A DNA stretch of 50,900 nt from Collinsella sp. (GTDB lineage Bacteria > Actinomycetota > Coriobacteriia > Coriobacteriales > Coriobacteriaceae): the NCBI GenBank assembly GCA_019414325.1, contig DXMG01000013.1:1-50900 (forward strand), read 5' to 3'. Every line of letters starts with the position of its first letter. The first letter of the stretch is position 1. The notes under the pieces were generated by a model. It saw only the letters and a program-made list of their open reading frames with translations. It was not told the DNA's origin and ran no database searches. Shown here in pieces: positions 24,314 to 34,330 of this stretch. Made by a program: the position numbers and the translations under genes.

Positions 24314-24348
24314 AACAAAAACCGGGGCCCGCGTAATGCGGACCCCGG
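24314..24348 (-). terminator. terminator of glutamine synthetase III
   Basis: Read leftward, CCGGGG-type arms at 24322-24333 and 24337-24348 pair with one mismatch, and TTTTTGTTTG follows. Confidence 0.88.
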
Positions 24349-24379
24349 CTCAATACCGTGACGATATGTCAGTTACGCT

Positions 24380-26467
<2,088 letters not shown>

Positions 26468-26893
26468 ACGGAACTCCCTTCGTATCGGCACCGCGTGAGA
26501 AGCGGTGTTGATTACTAACGAACGAGTCATAGCTTAGACTCGCCGTGTTTCCGCGACATTACCGTTATGTTGCTGTCGCGAAACCAATCAATGAGGTTAC
26601 CCTATCGAGGCGGCGTTGCCACCCTCAACAGCCAATCAACTGCATAAATTGCAGACCTCTCTCCATGGTTTAAGGGTAGTCAATTTGGGATGGAGCTCTA
26701 TTAACTGGTATTTTGCATCAGATACCAGTCTTTATAGTCCGTGCCTAGATTAGCCGCTCTGTTATAGAGAAAGCCGATAGCAAGGCATCTTTGATTGGTA
26801 TCCTCAAATAGCGAGTGAAACTCCACCGTGGCACAGTGGTGCTGTAGAATCCTTACAACACATCACACTATTACGTATCTAGAGGAGCACGAT
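26468..26893. other. divergent intergenic region between glnN and metF
   Basis: No gene is supported in these 426 bp. A hairpin ACTGGTAT/ATACCAGT (26704-26729) lies near the middle. TTGATT followed 16 bp later by CATAAC on the minus strand around 26560-26595 could be the glnN promoter. No cobalamin or SAM riboswitch pattern was recognised before metF. Confidence 0.35.
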
Positions 26894-27766
26894 ATGCGCG
26901 TCGACGAGGTTTTTAAGCAGGCAGCATCCCAGGGCACCGTGCCCATTTCGTTTGAGATGTTCCCGCCCAAGGGCGAGCTGACCCTCGACACGGCTCGCGA
27001 AGTGGCAGGCAATCTGTGCAAGCTTTCGCCGAGCTTTGTCTCGGTCACCTGCTCGGCCGGCGGCTCGGGCAACGGTGCCGCCACCGCCCCCATCGCGCAT
27101 ATGATTACGAGCGAATTCGACACGCCCTCGGTGGCACACCTTACCTGCGTGGGCCGGTCGCACGCCGATATCGCCGCCAAGATCGACGAGTATCGCACCG
27201 CCGGCGTGGAAAACATCCTGGCCCTGCGTGGCGATCTCCCTGCCGGCGCGACCGAGGACGACAAGCCCGCCTCGGACTACGCCTACGCCCGCGACCTCAT
27301 CCCCGAGCTCGTCGACGCCGGCTTTTGCGTGGGCGCCGCAGCCTACCCCGAGGGCCACATTGCCTGTGAGGATCTCAACCTCTCGGTCGAACACCTCAAG
27401 CAAAAACAGGACGCTGGCGCGAGCTTCTTTGTGACGCAGCTCTTCTTTGATAACGAGTGCTTCTACCGTTTTCGCGAGCTTGCCGACAAGGCCGGCATCA
27501 CCGTGCCCATTACCGCGGGCATCATGCCGTTTATGGGCAAGTCACAGATCAGCCGCATGGTCTTTATGTGCGGCGCGTCGCTGCCCTCCCCCGTCATCAA
27601 GATTCTCGCCAAGTACGAGAATGACTCCGAGAGCCTGCAGGCAGCTGGTGTAGATTATGCAGCCCGCCAGCTTTGCGACCTCAAGGAGCACGGCGCTGAC
27701 GGCCTGCACTTGTACACTATGAACCGTCCTGCGATCGCCGCGACCATTATGGAGCGCCTGGGGTAA
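26894..27766 (+). CDS. metF: methylenetetrahydrofolate reductase
   Basis: A 290-residue flavin-dependent TIM-barrel enzyme that reduces 5,10-methylene-THF to 5-methyl-THF, the methyl donor for MetH. Visible family features are ISFEMFPPKGE near the N-terminus with the catalytic Glu, ILALRGDLPAG, VGAAAYPEGH and FFVTQLFFDN. The start is the ATG at 26894, preceded by AGAGGAG; a longer in-frame start at 26828 would run into the leader. Its stop overlaps the start of the MetH reactivation gene by one base, so metF, the activation domain and metH are a translationally coupled operon. Confidence 0.95.
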   Translation: MRVDEVFKQAASQGTVPISFEMFPPKGELTLDTAREVAGNLCKLSPSFVSVTCSAGGSGNGAATAPIAHMITSEFDTPSVAHLTCVGRSHADIAAKIDEYRTAGVENILALRGDLPAGATEDDKPASDYAYARDLIPELVDAGFCVGAAAYPEGHIACEDLNLSVEHLKQKQDAGASFFVTQLFFDNECFYRFRELADKAGITVPITAGIMPFMGKSQISRMVFMCGASLPSPVIKILAKYENDSESLQAAGVDYAARQLCDLKEHGADGLHLYTMNRPAIAATIMERLG

Positions 27767-28554
27767 TGGAAAAACCGCACATCGATACAACCGCTGTCGA
27801 AGTGCCGGCCGACCTTGCGTCGCCGGCGCTTTACCGTGTCGATGCTGCGCACCATCCCCGTGTCGACCGTACCGAGATGCTGCGGTATCTGGGTTACGGC
27901 GGCCAGCAGATTGAGCCCGAGCTGTCGCAGCGTATTGAGCTTGTGGTCGAGCGCCTAGAGTTAGACATTGAGCCCCGTGGCGTGCGCCGCGTATTTGCCG
28001 TCGATGCCACGAGCGTGGACGAGCAGGGCAAGCCTTGCATCCGTCTGGTCGGCACCAATGTTGAGCTGCGCGGTCGCGATATCTATCGACATCTTAAGGA
28101 CGCCCGTATGGCTGCGCTCATGGCATGCACCCTCGGCATGGATGCTGAGCGCCGTTTGCGCACCACGGGAGCCCAACATCCCCTGGAGGGCGCCGTGCTC
28201 GACGCCGCGTGCTCCGCTTACGTGGAAGCCGCCGTTGAGCAAATGGACCAGCGGGTCAAGACGGACGCCGCCGTTCATGGGCTCGCCGGCAACTGGCGCT
28301 TTAGTCCCGGCTACGGCGACTGCCCGCTCTCGGCCCAGCGCTCGGTCGTAGCTGCGCTCAACGCCACGCGGCTCATCGGGCTTACCGTCACACCTACCAA
28401 CCTGCTCATGCCCACCAAGAGCGTGACAGCGGTGATCGGTCTGTTTGACGGCGAGGTCCACGACGCCCAGAGCCGCCCCACCTGCAATATCTGCCGCATG
28501 CGCGAACACTGCCGCTTCCGCGCCGCCCACACCACCTGCTATTCCAGCCATTAG
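27766..28554 (+). CDS. stand-alone MetH reactivation domain protein
   Basis: A 262-residue protein resembling the C-terminal activation domain of B12-dependent methionine synthase, which binds SAM and remethylates oxidised cobalamin. The key stretch is RFSPGYGDCPLSAQ at 178-191, matching the RxxxGYxxCP motif of the MetH domain. The C-terminus has a cysteine set (C240, C243, C249, C258) that could hold an iron-sulfur cluster, a feature not found in the classical fused domain. The gene sits between metF and a metH that lacks this domain, so the split enzyme is complete in trans. The start is the ATG at 27766, overlapping the metF stop. Confidence 0.85.
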   Translation: MEKPHIDTTAVEVPADLASPALYRVDAAHHPRVDRTEMLRYLGYGGQQIEPELSQRIELVVERLELDIEPRGVRRVFAVDATSVDEQGKPCIRLVGTNVELRGRDIYRHLKDARMAALMACTLGMDAERRLRTTGAQHPLEGAVLDAACSAYVEAAVEQMDQRVKTDAAVHGLAGNWRFSPGYGDCPLSAQRSVVAALNATRLIGLTVTPTNLLMPTKSVTAVIGLFDGEVHDAQSRPTCNICRMREHCRFRAAHTTCYSSH

Positions 28555-28563
28555 GAGCCCTCG

Positions 28564-31122
28564 ATGTTTACTCCGCTTATCACTCATGATTCTGACGGCA
28601 CTGCATTGGCGGCACCCGTTGATGCTGCACGCCGTAATGGCGCTGCATACAAGACGCGCACAATCGACGACCTTCGCATTAAGGACGATCGCCTGCGTGC
28701 GGCCATCGAGGGCACGGGGCACCTGCTGTTCGACGGCGGCATGGGCACCATGCTGCAGGCCGCTGGCATGAAGGCGGGCGCCCTGCCCGAGCTGCTCAAC
28801 TTTGAGGAGCCCCAGGTTATCACTGATATCCAACGTCAATATGTCGAGGCCGGCTGCGACGTGATCACCGCCAACACCTTTGGCGCCAACGCCCACAAGC
28901 TCGACGGTGCCGCCACCGTGGCAGACGTCTTTGCCGCGGCCGTCGCCTGTGCCCGCGAGGCCGGCGCCCGCTACGTCGCCGGCGATATCGGCCCCATCGG
29001 CGCGCTGCTTCGCCCCCTGGGTACCCTGAGCTTCGACGAGGCCTACGACCTCTTTGCCGAGGAAGTGCGCGCTGGCGTCGCCGCGGGTGTGGACCTCTTT
29101 ATTATCGAGACTATGACCGACCTGGCCGAGATCAAGGCGGCCGTCCTCGCCTGTCGCGAAAACTCCGACCTGCCCGTCTTTGCCACCATGACCTTCGAGG
29201 AAGACGGTCGCACCTTCCTGGGCACGAGTCCCGAGGTGGCCGCCATCACGCTCGATGCCATCGGCGCCGACGTTTTGGGCATCAACTGCAGCCAGGGACC
29301 GGCCGAGCTACGAGGACTCGCCGCACGTATGCTCACCGTTACCGATAAGCCCATTATGGTGCAGGCCAACGCGGGACTCCCCCATGTGGACGACGACGGC
29401 AACACCGTCTTTGATATCCAAGCCCCCGAATACGCCGAGGCCGTCGCCGGCATGATCGCCGACGGCGTGAGCGTCGTGGGCGGCTGCTGCGGCACCACGC
29501 CGGCGCACATGGCGGCCCTGCGCACGCTTATCGACAACCACACGCCCAGCCCGCGCCGCCGCAAGCCCAGCATGTCGGTCACGAGCGCCCAAACGGTCGT
29601 GGACCTTCCCTGCGACGGCCACAAGATCGCCGTCATCGGCGAGCGCATCAACCCCACCGGCAAAAAGCGCCTGCAGCAGGCCCTGCGCGACGGCGACCTG
29701 GACTACGTTGTGAGCCAGGGCATCAGCCAGCAGGAACAGGGCGCCGATATCCTGGACGTCAACGTCGGCCTGCCCGAGATCGACGAGGTCAAGATCATCC
29801 AACAGGCGACCGAACAGCTCCAGGGCTCCACGCTGCTGCCGCTGCAGATCGACTCCACCGATCCCGCCGCTGTCGAGGCCGCCGTGCGCCGCTACGCCGG
29901 CAAGCCCATCATCAACTCGGTCAATGGCAAGCAGCAGATCATGGATGAGATCTTTCCGCTGGTCGCCCACTACGGCACCAACGTTGTCGGCCTTACGCTC
30001 GACGAAGGCGGCATCCCCGATACCGCCGAGGCTCGCTTCGCCATCGCCGAGCGCATCGTGGCCGAGGCTGCCCGCTACGGCATCGGACCGGACCGCATCC
30101 TCATCGACTGCCTGGTCATGACCGCCTCGACCAATCAACGCCAGGCCGAGCAGATCCTGCGCGCCATGTCCCTGTGCAAGGAGCGCCTGGGCGTCAAATG
30201 CGCGCTCGGCGTGTCGAACATCAGCTTTGGCCTGCCTGCCCGCCCGCTGCTGGGCTCGGTCTTTTTGGCCGCCGCCTTTGGCGCGGGCCTGGACGCCCCC
30301 ATCATGAACCCGGGCTCCAAGCGCTTTATGGATACCGTCTACAGCTATCGCGTCTTGAGCGTTGAAGACGAGGGCTCGACCGGATACATCGAGCGCTACG
30401 CCGGTTGGACCGATCCGTACAAGATCGCCGCAAACCCGGCAGCAGCTCAGGCCGCATCGACCGACACCGTGCCCGCTGCTGGCACCGCCGGCACCGACGG
30501 CAACGACGACCCGATTCGTCGCATGGTCGTCTCGGGCCGCAAAGGCGAGATCGCTGCCGAGACCGAGCGTCTGCTGGCAGACCACGACGCCATGGACCTC
30601 ATCAACAATCACTTTATCCCCGCCCTCGACGAGGTTGGCGTCCTCTTTGACCAGGGCAAGTTCTTCTTGCCGCAGCTTATGGCCTCGGCCGAAGCCGCAC
30701 GCGTGGGCTTCGACACCATCAAGCGCCTGATGCCCGCCGGCGAGATTGCCGACAAGGGCAAGATCTGCGTGGCCACCGTCAAGGGCGACATCCACGATAT
30801 TGGCAAGAACATCGTCAAAATGCTGCTCGACAACTACGGCTACACCGTCTTTGACCTGGGCCGCGACGTCGATCCGCAGGAGGTACTCAAGACCGTCAAG
30901 GAGCGCGATATCAAACTCGTCGGCCTCTCGGCGCTTATGACTACCACGGTCGTCGCCATGGAAGAGACCATCAAGTTGCTCCATGCCGAGGTTCCGGGCG
31001 TCAAGATCATCGTGGGCGGCGCCGTGCTCACCCCCGAATACGCCAAGCAGATCGGCGCGGACTACTACGCCAAAGACGCCGCCGAAAGCGCTCGTATCGC
31101 CGAAGAGGTCTTTGGGCAGTAA
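28564..31122 (+). CDS. metH: cobalamin-dependent methionine synthase, short form
   Basis: An 852-residue enzyme that transfers the methyl group from methyl-THF to homocysteine through cobalamin. Domains in order are a homocysteine-binding barrel (about 45-325; zinc cysteines C242, C308, C309), a pterin-binding barrel (about 355-620), a cobalamin cap (about 645-735) and a B12 Rossmann domain with DIHDIGKN, where H744 is the lower cobalt ligand. The fourth, SAM-binding activation domain of the 1,200-residue type is absent and is supplied by the gene just upstream. The start is the ATG at 28564, preceded by TAGGAG, nine bases after the previous stop. A 30-residue Ala/Thr-rich linker precedes the cap. 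Confidence 0.96.
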   Translation: MFTPLITHDSDGTALAAPVDAARRNGAAYKTRTIDDLRIKDDRLRAAIEGTGHLLFDGGMGTMLQAAGMKAGALPELLNFEEPQVITDIQRQYVEAGCDVITANTFGANAHKLDGAATVADVFAAAVACAREAGARYVAGDIGPIGALLRPLGTLSFDEAYDLFAEEVRAGVAAGVDLFIIETMTDLAEIKAAVLACRENSDLPVFATMTFEEDGRTFLGTSPEVAAITLDAIGADVLGINCSQGPAELRGLAARMLTVTDKPIMVQANAGLPHVDDDGNTVFDIQAPEYAEAVAGMIADGVSVVGGCCGTTPAHMAALRTLIDNHTPSPRRRKPSMSVTSAQTVVDLPCDGHKIAVIGERINPTGKKRLQQALRDGDLDYVVSQGISQQEQGADILDVNVGLPEIDEVKIIQQATEQLQGSTLLPLQIDSTDPAAVEAAVRRYAGKPIINSVNGKQQIMDEIFPLVAHYGTNVVGLTLDEGGIPDTAEARFAIAERIVAEAARYGIGPDRILIDCLVMTASTNQRQAEQILRAMSLCKERLGVKCALGVSNISFGLPARPLLGSVFLAAAFGAGLDAPIMNPGSKRFMDTVYSYRVLSVEDEGSTGYIERYAGWTDPYKIAANPAAAQAASTDTVPAAGTAGTDGNDDPIRRMVVSGRKGEIAAETERLLADHDAMDLINNHFIPALDEVGVLFDQGKFFLPQLMASAEAARVGFDTIKRLMPAGEIADKGKICVATVKGDIHDIGKNIVKMLLDNYGYTVFDLGRDVDPQEVLKTVKERDIKLVGLSALMTTTVVAMEETIKLLHAEVPGVKIIVGGAVLTPEYAKQIGADYYAKDAAESARIAEEVFGQ

Positions 31123-31147
31123 CACAACGGAAACAACCGAGCATCAA

Positions 31148-31185
31148 AACGTGCCGCATGCGCCACTTGGCACGTGCGGCACGTT
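31148..31185. repeat. GTGCCGCA/TGCGGCAC hairpin after metH
   Basis: AACGTGCCGCA (31148-31158) and TGCGGCACGTT (31175-31185) are perfectly complementary and enclose a second partial stem (GCCA/TGGC). No T-run follows. It is a REP-like hairpin that may end or protect the metH transcript. The same octamer recurs around 19127-19330. Confidence 0.6.
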
Positions 31186-31230
31186 AGAATAGATAAGACT
31201 ATGCTCGTTTTGGCAGATAGGAGCGCAAGG

Positions 31231-32595
31231 ATGGCGATCACGCCCGCAGAAATCGCGGAAACCCGCGGCATGGTTGAGGAGCAGAACCTCGACATCAGGA
31301 CCATCACCATGGGTGTTTCGCTCATGGGTTGCGGCGACGAGAACCTCGACCGCATGTGCACGAAGATCTACGACCACGTGACGCACACGGCTGAGCACCT
31401 GGTCGAGACCGCCGAGAACCTCGAGCGCGAGTACGGTATCCCCATCGTCAACAAGCGCGTTTCCGTCACCCCAGTGGCGCAGATCGCCGCGTGCTGCAAG
31501 GATGAGGACCTCACCCCCATCGCGCATGCCCTCGACCGCGCGGCAGAGACGCTCGGCATCGATTACCTGGGCGGCTTCTCCGCACTCGTCCAGAAGGGCA
31601 TCGGCGACGCCGACCGCCGTGTCATCCAGTCCATCCCCCAGGCGCTCGCCACCACGAGCCGCGTCTGCTCCAGCGTCAACGTTGCCAGCCTGCGCGCCGG
31701 TATCAACATGGATGCCGTGCTCATGGCCGCCCAGACCATCATCGATGCCGCCAAACTCACGGCCGACCAGGATTCCGTCGGCGCTTCCAAGTTTGTCTGC
31801 TTTGCCAACATGGTCGAGGACTCCCCGTTTATGGCGGGCGCCGTCCACGGCGGTGGCGAGGCCGACGCCGTCATTAACGTAGGCGTCTCGGGCCCCGGCG
31901 TTATGGCCGCAGCCCTGGAGACACTGCCCGATTCCGCATCGATGATGGAGGTCGCCGAGAAGATTAAGCAGACCGCCTTTAAGATCACCCGCGCCGGCGA
32001 GCTCATGAGCCGTGAGGCAGCCCGCCGTCTGGGTGTCGAGAAAGGCATTGTCGACCTGTCGCTGGCTCCCACGCCTGCCATCGGCGACTCCGTTGCCCGC
32101 ATCCTCGAGATCATCGGCGTGGGCACCTGCGGTGGCCCCGGCACGACCTGCGCGCTCGCCATGCTCAACGATGCCGTCAAGAAGGGCGGCGTCATGGCCA
32201 GCTCCAGCGTGGGCGGTCTCTCCGGCGCCTTTATCCCCGTGTCCGAGGATGCCGGCATGATCGCCGCCGTCGAGGCCGGTGCGCTTTCGCTCGAGAAGCT
32301 CGAGGCCATGACCTGCGTGTGCTCCGTTGGCCTGGACATGATTGCCATCCCCGGCGACACCCCGGTCGAGACCATCGCCGGCATCATCGCCGACGAGATG
32401 GCCATCGGCGTCATCAACAACAAGACCACGGCCGTGCGCGTGATTCCCGCCATCGGCAAGGGCGTGGGCGACTGCGTCGAGTACGGCGGCCTGTTTGGCC
32501 GTGCGCCCATCATGCCGGTAAACCCCAACGCCGGCACCGTGCTTGCCCACCGCGGTGGACGCTTCCCGGCGCCGCTGAACTCGCTCAAGAACTAG
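31231..32595 (+). CDS. UPF0210 / DUF711 (PFL-like) family protein
   Basis: A 454-residue cytoplasmic protein of the UPF0210 family, which has a fold related to pyruvate formate-lyase and ribonucleotide reductase barrels but no proven activity. Typical stretches are EEQNLDIRTITMGVSLMGC, SASKFVCFANMVEDSPFMAG-type segments and GVGTCGGPGTTCALAMLNDA near the C-terminal third. In many genomes it follows a small ACT-domain (UPF0237) gene; here it follows metH and no ACT gene is present. The start is the ATG at 31231, with AGGAG seven bases upstream. Length matches the family (about 450). Confidence 0.9.
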   Translation: MAITPAEIAETRGMVEEQNLDIRTITMGVSLMGCGDENLDRMCTKIYDHVTHTAEHLVETAENLEREYGIPIVNKRVSVTPVAQIAACCKDEDLTPIAHALDRAAETLGIDYLGGFSALVQKGIGDADRRVIQSIPQALATTSRVCSSVNVASLRAGINMDAVLMAAQTIIDAAKLTADQDSVGASKFVCFANMVEDSPFMAGAVHGGGEADAVINVGVSGPGVMAAALETLPDSASMMEVAEKIKQTAFKITRAGELMSREAARRLGVEKGIVDLSLAPTPAIGDSVARILEIIGVGTCGGPGTTCALAMLNDAVKKGGVMASSSVGGLSGAFIPVSEDAGMIAAVEAGALSLEKLEAMTCVCSVGLDMIAIPGDTPVETIAGIIADEMAIGVINNKTTAVRVIPAIGKGVGDCVEYGGLFGRAPIMPVNPNAGTVLAHRGGRFPAPLNSLKN

Positions 32596-32612
32596 CTGAG
32601 GGGGACTGGCGA

Positions 32613-32746
32613 GGAGCCCCGGGGAGGGCAAATATATAAGGTCGCCTGCTCGAACAGTCCTGACTCGCACGGAGAGCACATTAAGTGCTCTCCGGCTCGT
32701 GCGGAACTCGCGATCGACCTTATATATTTGCCCTCCCCGGGGCTCC
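32613..32746. repeat. 134-bp element with perfect 32-bp inverted arms
   Basis: The left arm 32613-32644 (starting GGAGCCCCGGGGAGGGC and running through AATATATAAGG) is repeated as an exact reverse complement at 32715-32746. At the centre GGAGAGCAC (32671-32679) and GTGCTCTCC (32685-32693) form a second perfect stem. The whole element could fold into one long hairpin in RNA or a cruciform in DNA. No gene fits inside. Perfect 32-bp arms imply recent mobility or strong constraint. Confidence 0.8.
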
Positions 32747-32913
32747 CGCACAACGGGACCTCAGTTGGGTTCTATCCCGGTTGCAGTTGCTTCGCTCCTG
32801 CACCACTTGGCTGGTGCGGCGATTTGGCGTTGGAACGGTTCTTTTTCTGATATATGCTGGTTGCGGCTCTTCTTTTGGGAGGAGTCGCTTTTTTGTTGCT
32901 AGGAGGTTAGCCC

Positions 32914-33801
32914 GTGGTTGAAGGGGATGCTCGCTCTGAGCTTCTTTCTGCGGATTGGAATGGCGAATGGATGCGCCTGCAAGCTGGTCGGCATCGGGCT
33001 GATGATTCTTTTGAGTGGGATAAGCGGGCTCGGCATTTTCGGCCGTTGGAGACTGCTCCTTATGCCCGGGATTTTATAAAGTTGTTGGCGCTTGAGCCCG
33101 GCGAGTCCGTGCTGGATATGGGGTGTGGGGCTGGGTCGATTGCTATTCCGCTTGCTCAGGCTGGGCATTCCGTGATTGCTGCCGACTTCTCTCCTGCCAT
33201 GTTGGGCACGCTTGATGCCGGCATTGAGTACTATGGACTCGAGGATCTCATTACGCCGCTTGAGCTTGCTTGGGATGATGATTGGGATTTGGTTGGACCG
33301 GTCGCGAAAGCGGTAGATGTCGCCTTTGCCAGTCGGTCAGTTACGACGACCAATCTAAAAGGCGCGCTTGCCAAGCTTGATCGTACGGCTCGTCGGCGTT
33401 GTGCTGTCACGATGGTCGCCAACTCCAGCCCGCGCTATGATCTGCACCTGATGAACGCTATCGGCGCCTCCGTTACCTGCAGCAATGGCTTTGTGTATGC
33501 CTTTAACATCCTTATTCAGATGGGTGCGCTGCCGCAGGTCACGTATTTTGAATCGCCTCGTCGCGACACCTTCGATAGCCTTGAGGCAGGCGTGGCGGAC
33601 TTTTCTCGTATGCTCGAGCATGGCAACGAGGATAAGATCGACCGCCTGCGCGATTACATCGCCCAGCACATGATCGAGAACCCCCATGCCGGTGAGCCGG
33701 GCTCCAAGGGCGTGCCGCAGGGGCGCTATATGCTCGACCACGTCCGTAAGGTCCGTTGGGCGTTTATTGCATGGGAGCCGGTCTCTGCGCCCAGCTCATA
33801 G
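32914..33801 (+). CDS. class I SAM-dependent methyltransferase
   Basis: A 295-residue cytoplasmic enzyme. Motif I is SVLDMGCGAGSIAIPLA near residue 65, followed by an acidic strand end (VIAADFSP). The C-terminal half contains VTCSNGFVYAFNILIQMG and an extended helical region before the end. The start is the GTG at 32914, preceded by TAGGAGG; no ATG suits. The first 400 bp use many T-ending codons (gggcattttc, cttgatgcc), unlike the C-rich neighbours, and the 150 bp upstream share that style, so this part may be acquired. The substrate is unknown. Confidence 0.8.
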   Translation: MVEGDARSELLSADWNGEWMRLQAGRHRADDSFEWDKRARHFRPLETAPYARDFIKLLALEPGESVLDMGCGAGSIAIPLAQAGHSVIAADFSPAMLGTLDAGIEYYGLEDLITPLELAWDDDWDLVGPVAKAVDVAFASRSVTTTNLKGALAKLDRTARRRCAVTMVANSSPRYDLHLMNAIGASVTCSNGFVYAFNILIQMGALPQVTYFESPRRDTFDSLEAGVADFSRMLEHGNEDKIDRLRDYIAQHMIENPHAGEPGSKGVPQGRYMLDHVRKVRWAFIAWEPVSAPSS

Positions 33802-33959
33802 CCTGTTCGCAGCCCGCACCGCCCACTCACTCGGCATCCGCATTCTTTGCGAACTGGGCGAACGCGCTCCACACCGCGCCGTTCCTGCGCTATCGTGGGA
33901 CAGCTCACGTAGATTAAGGCCCCGTCGCGGGGCGCCCCATACATAGAAAGCGAGAACCC

Positions 33960-34259
33960 ATGGCACTGACAGGAGCACAGGTCAAGCAGCTTCGCAGCAT
34001 GGCCCATCACCTCAACCCCGCCATCATCATCGGCAAGTCCGACGTCAACGAGGGCACCGTCGAGCAGACGGTCGCCTACCTGGAGAAGCACGAGCTCGTT
34101 AAGTGCTCCGTGCTCGATGGCTCCAGCCTTTCCGCCCGCGAAGCCGCCGAAGAGCTCGCTGAGCGCTGCCACGCCGAGGTCGTCCAGGTCATCGGCCGCA
34201 AGTTCTCGCTGTATCGCGAGTCCTCGCGCAAGGACATCGAGAAGATCAAGCTCGTCTAA
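33960..34259 (+). CDS. yhbY: YhbY / CRM-domain RNA-binding protein
   Basis: A 99-residue single-domain protein of the CRS1-YhbY family, which associates with pre-50S ribosomal particles. Visible features are LTGAQVKQLRSMAHHLNPAI then IIGKSDVNEGTVEQT, holding the conserved GK loop, and GRKFSLYRES near the end. Length is standard (about 97). The start is the ATG at 33960, after a weak GAAAGCGAG. It ends at a strong terminator whose T-run overlaps the stop codon of the convergent regulator gene. Confidence 0.93.
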   Translation: MALTGAQVKQLRSMAHHLNPAIIIGKSDVNEGTVEQTVAYLEKHELVKCSVLDGSSLSAREAAEELAERCHAEVVQVIGRKFSLYRESSRKDIEKIKLV

Positions 34260-34296
34260 GAGCCAATAAACCGGCGAGCCAACACATAGCAAGCTT

Positions 34297-34330
34297 ACGG
34301 GTGCCCAAGTACTTCGGGCGCCCGTTTTTT
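34297..34330 (+). terminator. terminator of yhbY overlapping the next gene end
   Basis: ACGGGTGCCC (34297-34306) pairs with GGGCGCCCGT (34316-34325), with one wobble, followed by TTTTTT. The last Ts form part of the stop codon of the convergent gene at 34329, so the two ends share sequence. Confidence 0.9.

Noticed and set aside
26468..26893. Riboswitch before metF or glnN
   Set aside because: No cobalamin, SAM or glutamine riboswitch core could be recognised by eye; only one 8-bp hairpin is present.
29308..31125. 605-codon open frame antisense to metH
   Set aside because: Antisense shadow in GC-rich DNA; composition is typical of reverse-frame translation and no ribosome site is present.
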